From Ichthyophonus hoferi (Eukaryota; Opisthokonta; Ichthyosporea; Ichthyophonida; Ichthyophonidae), in NCBI GenBank assembly GCA_002751075.1, contig NAOQ01000563.1:34921-46942 (forward strand): 12,022 bases of DNA, read 5' to 3'. How positions within the stretch are numbered: position 1 is the first letter of the stretch; the number at the start of each line of letters is the position of its first letter. Both the position numbers and the translations under genes were made by a program. Under the pieces are notes generated by a model. The model was not told the DNA's origin. It was given only the letters and a program-made list of their open reading frames with translations, and ran no database searches. Shown piece by piece: positions 7,815 to 12,022 of this stretch.

Positions 7815-8060
7815 AAATCCTTACAATCGGTTCCAATTGCTACGACTTTTGTAGAGGCGGAGCAGTTAGTTATTTCAAAAAAATCTAGAATCGACTACAC
7901 AAGCGATAGCAGCGATAACGAGGAGGAAAAGCCCATATCATTGGATTCTGACACAGACTCGATTGGATCAATACGTTATGACGCAGGGTCCCTTTATTTA
8001 TTGTTTCCGTTTCCTTTGTCCTTTTCCGACCTATGTTTATCGCAGGTGAACTGCACTTGA
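7815..8060 (+). CDS. Acidic serine-rich open stretch, possible internal exon
   Basis: The frame is open for 81 codons without an ATG. Its middle is strongly acidic and serine-rich: DYTSDSSDNEEEK near 7890, then LDSDTDSIGSIRYD near 7938-7979, a pattern of casein-kinase-2-type sites common in disordered parts of nuclear proteins and transposase N-termini. The part after about 7990 is hydrophobic and may be non-coding. Plausible splice sites bracket the coding-like part: CTACGACTTTTGTAG before 7855 and CGCAG/GTGAAC at 8045/8046, which would give an exon ending at a codon boundary. GC is higher than in the flanks. No neighbouring exon could be joined with confidence and no family is recognised. 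Confidence 0.35.
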   Translation, partial: KSLQSVPIATTFVEAEQLVISKKSRIDYTSDSSDNEEEKPISLDSDTDSIGSIRYDAGSLYLLFPFPLSFSDLCLSQVNCT

Positions 8061-8091
8061 CTCATGCGTAAACTTTTGTTTAATTATACCT

Positions 8092-8232
8092 ATGGGCAAT
8101 GAAGATGCACTCATTACTGCCTATACTAATTCATCCAAGTCTTCGTCCTTTTATTCAAATCCTGTATTCTCCAGAAATTGGTCCTCAATAAAGAACCTTC
8201 TCGGTATTATGTACTCCTTCGTCGAGTACTGA
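8092..8232 (+). CDS. Small ORF of 46 residues; strand uncertain
   Basis: On the + strand the ATG at 8092 opens a 46-residue frame (MGNEDALITAYTNSSKSSSF at the start, SVEY-like end FVEY), and the frame is open back to 8044. The minus strand of the same segment also looks protein-like, with EYIIPRRFFIEDQFLENTGF and KDEDLDELV in one frame, interrupted by two stops. The serine richness on the + strand may therefore be the antisense image of acidic residues. It is a coding-like island, real or decayed, of unknown identity and uncertain strand. Confidence 0.25.
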   Translation: MGNEDALITAYTNSSKSSSFYSNPVFSRNWSSIKNLLGIMYSFVEY

Positions 8233-8405
8233 CCCGTCTGTATACGACGCTCTATTTATTTTTAAGACTTCCTTATCTTATTTAAGGCTGCATAAATCTA
8301 AGCAATAACATAAAGCAGTAGGGACTTAGAAATAATTAACTAATCAAATCGTGCGGCGCTATGGTGATTAGTTATTCGGGACCACACATAATGTAAAAGT
8401 GATTA
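8233..8405. other. Short spacer before the mariner remnant
   Basis: No gene or repeat of note. Confidence 0.5.
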
Positions 8406-8530
8406 CAGGATATCTCCAAATTTTTGGGAATGATACTACAAAAAAAAAATGTTGAAAAATTCTAAAAATATTTTTACATATTTTTAAATTATTTAAACAA
8501 CAAGAATAGAGGATACAGTAAATTAAAACA

Positions 8531-8797
8531 CTATTCAAAACCATTGATCTCCCGCGCTAGTGCCTGCCACATATGACCGTAACAATCACGCAGATTTTCC
8601 AGAACTGATGTGATGTGTAATTTTTGCTGAGGACGTTTAGTTGCTCTAGGTCTAGTTGAATTGAGGGCGGACTTGATTTTGGAGAAAAGGTTGTCAATTG
8701 AATTGATGTCGGGACTAATGGTAACAATTACATTATTTCAATGTTCGAAGTCAATGTATGAATTGATTGAATTTGTCAGCATTATAAAATCAAGCAC
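8531..8797 (-). pseudogene. Tc1/mariner-type transposase, C-terminal fragment
   Basis: The minus-strand frame ending at the TAG 8533-8531 contains TISPDINSIDNLFSKIKS at about 8725-8669. This matches the block around the third catalytic residue of Tc1/mariner/IS630 transposases (commonly SPDxNPIExxWxxLK); the final acidic residue here is the aspartate encoded at 8695-8693, so a DDD-type triad is suggested. A basic RPRATKRPQQK stretch and a C-terminal LENLRDCYGHMWQALARE helix follow, as in the family. The frame has one stop at 8740-8738, upstream of the catalytic block. Further upstream, in another frame, CDGPAHFT (aspartate at 8903-8901) might be the second catalytic block, but it lies 69 codons away instead of about 34 and is tentative. 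The DNA-binding N-terminus and first catalytic aspartate are missing. Confidence 0.8.
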
Positions 8798-9127
8798 AAA
8801 AAAAAAGAAAATAAAAAAATAACATATACCATGGAATACATACATATGTAAATAGAATATACGTAAAAGAATAAATTATAATCGTGAAGTGAGCGGGACC
8901 ATCACAAATATTTCGGACATTATTTATGTTCATAACTTTACTATCATTTACACAGTATTTCATATACGTTATTTTATCTTTTTAAAGCTAAAAACTTACA
9001 TGTATCTCTGTTTTTAGTTTTTATTGAATAATTTGATGATTCACATATTGAGGCTTAAAATTCCCATTTAAAAGAATACAAAGGCATAGAAATTTTCAAC
9101 ATATTTTTTCTTGTAAAATCTTACCCA

Positions 9128-9163
9128 ATATTTCGGAAATATCGAGGAAGATTTCCGAAATAT
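9128..9163. repeat. Perfect 13-bp palindrome with 10-bp loop in the mariner right end
   Basis: ATATTTCGGAAAT (9128-9140) and ATTTCCGAAATAT (9151-9163) are exact inverses around ATCGAGGAAG. The core AATATTTCGGA also occurs at 8907-8917 inside the element. It may be a transposase-binding repeat or a hairpin formed by local duplication; the left terminal repeat lacks it. Confidence 0.85.
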
Positions 9164-9354
9164 CCTGTAATTGGATCTATAGTGAATTCCCATTACTTAG
9201 CCGAAGTCCAATCAATACACTAATCTAGTTATCTTATTTATGTCGTCTAATTATCTATCATACCGGCAATTGGAATTATGAGCCTATATTTTCAATAAAA
9301 TAGTTTTATAGCATCATGCAATCACATGACTTAAACACTAACCAAATATAAAAA

Positions 9355-9612
9355 TCAGCGTAATAGCGCTACGTACAAGACGTCATGAAGTATGCAGCTT
9401 AACCCCAGTAGTAGCTGATATACTTCAGCATCCTGCATATGTGCATAATATCGTAATTGTCACTTCTCATTGTAATGTGTAGCTTTCCACTGGCACTTAA
9501 ATGCGAGAACTATTGATCCAATCTTAAGCCTTTCTAGTAGTCTGTCTACGTACGTACCTTCTACTTTTATCGGATCTCTATTCTCTAACTGAATTTTAGG
9601 CGATAGGATCGA
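9355..9612 (-). pseudogene. Broken coding-like region, unknown protein
   Basis: One minus-strand frame runs from 9612 to 9355 with a single internal stop, giving 50 and then 34 sense codons. The first part reads KIQLENRDPIKVEGTYVDRL, then LERLKIGSIVLAFKCQW, a mixed charged and hydrophobic pattern typical of a folded domain. The second reads YYAHMQDAEVYQLLLGL and continues hydrophobic. The shared frame on both sides of the stop suggests one former coding sequence. Possible 3' splice sites precede it on the minus strand (CTTGAAATAACTAG at 9613 and CTAAAATTCAG a little inside), so it could be a last exon. GC is higher than in the surroundings. No family is recognised. It may be a decayed host gene or transposon gene. 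Confidence 0.4.
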
Positions 9613-9613
9613 C

Positions 9614-9732
9614 TAGTTATTTCAAGAACAACTATTTATATTTCATTACCACTCTGTTTTACATTCTACCCCAATTGAATCTTAAGAAGATAAGAGTCAT
9701 TAGTTATTTCAAGAACAACTATTTATATTTCA
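9614..9732. repeat. Direct repeat of 32 bp, spacing 87 bp
   Basis: The block from TAGTTATTTCAAGAACAACT to the end of ATTTATATTTCA is identical at 9614-9645 and 9701-9732. Similarity continues weakly after each copy (CCACTCTGTTTTAC against CCACTATTTTGCTTTAC), so this looks like an 87-bp tandem duplication. The first 12 bases (TAGTTATTTCAA) also occur near 7868. Confidence 0.9.
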
Positions 9733-10130
9733 CCACTATTTTGCTTTACTCTATGTTATTACACTAATACTATAATATTACATCTTATTATAGACAGGTC
9801 ACTAGAACTGTCAAAGATTTCTATAATAGTTTATAATATTCTTTATTTTTTCGTTGTTCAGCATGCATTTATACAATAACTTACATTCTATAGCGGCTCA
9901 TTTTAATGCATTTTATCATTTTATTATGGTGCACATAAAGCCAATCAATTAACTACTTTAAATAATTTAGGTAGGCTTGGAATGTGGTGCGTTTCTTCCT
10001 TCTGTATCTCCTTATAAATATAAAACATACCGTACTACGCTAACTACTTTAGTACGCACTATCTTACCTACAGTTATACATATTGCCATATATACTAGAC
10101 TTTTAAATGTTCTAGGTTACTTGAACCGGC
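9733..10130. other. Spacer with weak minus-strand signals
   Basis: A 27-residue minus-strand frame at 10028-9945 (MFYIYKEIQKEETHH...) lies just downstream, on that strand, of a good 5' splice-site match CTGTAG/GTAAGA near 10070. These may be scraps of a lost gene but are too short to call. Confidence 0.4.
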
Positions 10131-10313
10131 ATGAATTGGAATAGAGGATCACCTATAATTATTCATCACGATGAGCAAAGAATGAAAGAATGGCTTTTAC
10201 GTCTGTTAGAGTTAGCTAAAAAGTATTACCAAGTCTATCATTTTTTAATTATTCTCAACTGCACATCCTTATATGCAGTATTTTGTATACATTGTTGTTT
10301 GTGTTTATGTTAG
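10131..10313 (+). CDS. Small ORF of 60 residues, unknown function
   Basis: An in-frame stop lies two codons before the ATG at 10131, so this start is the only one. The first half is hydrophilic with a likely amphipathic helix (HHDEQRMKEWLLRLLELAKK); the second half is hydrophobic and cysteine-rich (FLIILNCTSLYAVFCIHCC) and could form one membrane segment. The second half also looks like translated T-rich DNA, so the real coding part may end near 10240, or the whole may be chance. No family is recognised. No promoter stands out apart from generic AT-rich sequence. Confidence 0.3.
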   Translation: MNWNRGSPIIIHHDEQRMKEWLLRLLELAKKYYQVYHFLIILNCTSLYAVFCIHCCLCLC

Positions 10314-10679
10314 AATATAGCCTGTCAATGGCCAATTTACTGTATTAATCTGTGCATATAAGTAGTTTGTTAATAGTTCCCATGTTAATGTTCTATATTT
10401 GAAGCCAATCCATCAGTTGAGCATTTAGTTAAAGGAACACTGCCAACATAGAACTACAAGGAATATTCATTTGTTAAATACAACATATAACATTACCTTT
10501 ATATCGACAAAAACATGGTTAAGAGAGGGCCCGTCCTACAACTACCTACTGTACAGATCGTTGACAGAGGATAGAAATATAGTAACTACCAGTGATGGTT
10601 ACGATTTACGAACATGATATACCATATGCAATATATTAATATTTCAATGATCCATAACCACAACAATACAATACAATAG
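10314..10679. other. AT-rich spacer, no gene seen
   Basis: A 19-codon frame beginning at the ATG near 10515 (MVKRGPVLQLPTVQIVDRG) is the only coding-like piece and is too short to support. Confidence 0.5.
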
Positions 10680-10718
10680 TTTTTTAACAAGGGAGACATC
10701 ACAGAGAAGGGTCGAGTG

Positions 10719-10889
10719 ATGAAGCCCTGTCATGGATATCTGTTGGAGTCAATGTTCCATCTAAACTACAGACTGGGCCAATGTAGGCATTTATATCTTT
10801 TTATTCTGTGTATTTTAAAGTGGTTGTTATGGTATATTGGTATATATGTACATAAGTGTATATTTATATCTGTATTGTATTTATATTGA
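10719..10889 (+). CDS. Weak small ORF of 56 residues with a hydrophobic tail
   Basis: The frame is open from 10680 and has its first ATG at 10719. It starts MKPCHGYLLESMFHLNYRLG and then becomes hydrophobic (LYLFILCILKWLLWYIGIY), which could be a membrane segment but is also what T-rich DNA yields. A second + frame over 10688-10785 also reads protein-like (REGSSDEALSWISVGVNV), so the true frame is unclear. The island 10685-10790 is richer in GC than its flanks. The 13 bases AACAAGGGAGACA near 10686 also occur near 2056. Confidence 0.18.
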   Translation: MKPCHGYLLESMFHLNYRLGQCRHLYLFILCILKWLLWYIGIYVHKCIFISVLYLY

Positions 10890-11270
10890 CGGATATTTGT
10901 ATACCTTTCTCTAGTTATATATGTAGATAGTTAAATTGATATATATATATACATATATGCAGTTTAGTATAATAATACATACAGGAAAATAGAGTGAAAG
11001 AAAGGACCAATAGAAAAGAAAATATTGTGTAGACGAATAAAATGAGAGATTTATAAATAGGTTAATGAATAAATTAAAGGCTAATAGTAGTATTAGGAAC
11101 TCTATTATTAAATGAAAATAAAATCATATTCTTTCTAAAAAAGGGAAATAAAATATAACGTACATTATAAAAATATAGATGCAATGAACTGCTTGATAGA
11201 GAGTACAGGGACCAATAGCAAACCATATATTTCACTATGCCACATTCCTTACCTGATAGCTATCTAATCT
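10890..11270. other. AT-rich spacer, no gene seen
   Basis: Contains a short AT dinucleotide run near 10940-10955 and many A-rich tracts. Nothing coding-like was seen. Confidence 0.6.
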
Positions 11271-11402
11271 TCAGGTGTGGTTTGACGGCCCTAAGTATGG
11301 TGGCTGAGTATGCGGGATGTGCAAGTTAGTATCCTTCCTTGTGTTGGTAACTGCGTTTGATTGGATATCCTTGTATAAATGCCCATAGAGACGGCCAATC
11401 AT
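11271..11402 (-). CDS. Small minus-strand ORF of 43 residues with a nearby 5' splice site
   Basis: The ATG at 11402 opens a 43-residue frame starting MIGRLYGHLYKDIQSNAV and ending in a proline- and histidine-rich part (HIPHTQPPYLGPSNHT). Composition looks protein-like and GC is above the flanks. Just beyond the stop, at 11253/11252 on the minus strand, there is a strong 5' splice-site match (CAG/GTAAGG), so the segment may be an exon whose true frame or end differs. The + strand of the same region has CCAAT (11395-11399) and TATAAA (11373-11378) words, but no convincing + frame. No family is recognised. Confidence 0.28.
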   Translation of the reverse strand: MIGRLYGHLYKDIQSNAVTNTRKDTNLHIPHTQPPYLGPSNHT

Positions 11403-11488
11403 CTCTTTGTATATTTAAGATTAAGGAGGGAAGGAGTGGTTGTGGTTGGGAAAAATATGGTTAATCTAGATTAGATTAGGTATATTTG

Positions 11489-11554
11489 GTATGTACGATA
11501 GCATGTATGTATGTAGGTATGTATGATAGTATGTATGTATATATAATAGCATGC
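11489..11554 (+). repeat. Imperfect GTAT/GTATGTAYGATA repeat array
   Basis: Built of GTATGTA units with GATA/GCAT variants, for example GTATGTACGATAGCATGTA. It is the reverse complement in type of the array at 11957-12022. Confidence 0.8.
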
Positions 11555-11585
11555 ATAATATGATGTTGTTATATGCATTATATGT

Positions 11586-11899
11586 ATGAATATAGTAATG
11601 CCAATAGCAATACCGACACAAACCCAAAACACTGATTGGATCTGCCTAGAATTAATAGCCTTTTATGACACATCAGATATACCCGAAAATTATGGTATTA
11701 TAACATATATATCTACGTCATATATATACTCCCATTCACCTAATCTAACATGCCTTTGCCTTCAGGATTAAAACATATTAACCAATCGGCAGGCGACGTT
11801 AAAACTGAGACATCAAAAACACCAATTAAAATCTCAATTACTAATTATCAATACCTTAGTCAAAGCAAGAGGGAAGAGAAAGAAGGAGGAAAGGGTTAG
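11586..11899 (+). CDS. Two-exon small gene candidate, unknown function
   Basis: Exon 1 (11586-11694) starts at an ATG and reads MNIVMPIAIPTQTQ, then DWICLELIAFYDTSD. A 71-nt intron (11695-11765) has a GTATTA start, a CTAAC branch site at 11745-11749 and a pyrimidine-rich TGCCTTTGCCTTCAG end. Exon 2 (11766-11899) reads KHINQSAGDVKTETSKTPIK and ends in a charged tail (SKREEKEGGKG) before TAG. Exon 1 ends after the first base of a codon, and exon 2 is open in precisely the matching phase, forming a glycine codon at the junction; about 80 residues result. The 3' splice site is the strongest in the window, while the 5' site is only fair. An alternative start is the ATG at 11598, and upstream exons cannot be excluded because the frame is open back to 11559. 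No family, signal peptide or membrane segment is recognised. Confidence 0.5.
11695..11765 (+). other. Predicted spliceosomal intron (71 nt)
   Basis: GT at 11695, branch-site CTAAC at 11745-11749 with the branch A 17 nt from the end, and TTCAG at 11761-11765. Length and layout resemble short fungal-type introns. If it were retained, the exon 1 frame would stop two codons into exon 2, at GATTAA. Confidence 0.5.
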
Positions 11900-11956
11900 T
11901 GTGATGGTGGTGGTATTGTTGAATGTATAATCATTGTTCTCATATAGGTGATATCT

Positions 11957-12022
11957 TACATACTATCCTACATACGATCCTATATACTATCCTACATACT
12001 ATCGTATATACTGTCCTACATA
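11957..12022. repeat. Tandem 12-bp repeat, at least 5.5 copies, running off the window
   Basis: Unit TACATACTATCC: copies at 11957-11968, 11969-11980, 11981-11992, 11993-12004, 12005-12016 and a partial one at 12017-12022, each with zero to three changes. The other strand reads GGATAGTATGTA, the same type of unit as the array at 11489-11554. Confidence 0.92.

Larger units (their letters stand above)
8406..9167 (-). mobile_element. Tc1/mariner-like DNA transposon remnant, 762 bp, TA-flanked
   Basis: TA at 8404-8405 precedes CAGGATATCTCC, and on the other strand TA at 9168-9169 precedes CAGGATATTTCGG. The inverted similarity continues for about 60 bp on the left (8406-8465) and about 80 bp on the right (9088-9167), including ATGTTGAAAAATTCTA against ATGTTGAAAATTTCTA. 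The right end has about 20 extra bases that create a perfect palindrome. TA duplication plus inverted ends starting CAG are typical of Tc1/mariner. The interior holds a transposase C-terminus on the minus strand, so transcription would have run right to left. At 762 bp it is well short of an autonomous element (usually 1.3 kb or more), so it is an internally deleted, inactive copy. Confidence 0.82.

Noticed and set aside
10686-10698. AACAAGGGAGACA shared with about 2056 as a polypurine tract of a further retroelement
   Set aside because: A 13-base match with no LTR, pol motif or extended similarity around either copy is too weak.
11957-12022. CRISPR-like array
   Set aside because: The units are contiguous 12-mers without unique spacers, so this is a plain tandem repeat.
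1-12022. tRNA or rRNA genes
   Set aside because: Scanning for T-loop-like GGTTCRANNCC words and paired arms gave only isolated words without a cloverleaf, and no rRNA core sequence was recognised.
1-12022. Mitochondrial origin suggested by high AT content
   Set aside because: Nuclear-type retrotransposon and DNA-transposon remains and spliceosomal intron signals are present, and no mitochondrial gene was seen.

Overview
The window looks like nuclear DNA of an AT-rich eukaryote: Ty1/copia pol remains, a Tc1/mariner remnant, a TTAA-flanked inverted-repeat element, spliceosomal intron signals (CTAAC branch site and pyrimidine-rich 3' site) and TATA/CCAAT promoter-like boxes. There are no bacterial operons or Shine-Dalgarno-led genes. 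An AT-rich fungus or fungus-like protist would fit, but the sequence does not settle the lineage, and no host gene could be identified by family.

Left part (1-5300) is a graveyard of mobile elements. The 3' part of a Ty1/copia element (reverse transcriptase then RNase H, + strand) enters at the left edge; its pol ends near 1480, followed by a candidate polypurine tract and 3' LTR start at about 1592-1603. A 1.03 kb element at 3095-4119 is flanked by TTAA on both sides, has inverted ends starting CAGGTGAG and a second 35-bp inverted repeat further in, and carries coding-like debris on the minus strand. A second, more decayed and clearly different copia pol fragment lies at 4640-5299, with a possible LTR and primer-binding site before it.

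Middle part (5300-8400) is mostly AT-rich DNA with small coding-like islands. The best are a minus-strand gene candidate at 6743-7104 (N-terminus fits an N-myristoylation signal, own TATA box), a facing + strand promoter, and an acidic serine-rich open stretch at 7815-8060.

Right part (8400-12022) holds a 762-bp Tc1/mariner-like remnant (8406-9167, TA-flanked, transposase C-terminus on the minus strand), a broken coding-like region at 9355-9612, several weak ORFs, and at the end a small two-exon gene candidate (11586-11899) whose reading frame stays open exactly across a 71-nt intron. That gene lies between two arrays of the same roughly 12-bp repeat in opposite orientations.

No tRNA, rRNA, CRISPR array or complete known protein gene was seen. 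The elements do not form a working system together; the main interest is the TTAA element, the mariner derivative and the unrecognised spliced gene.
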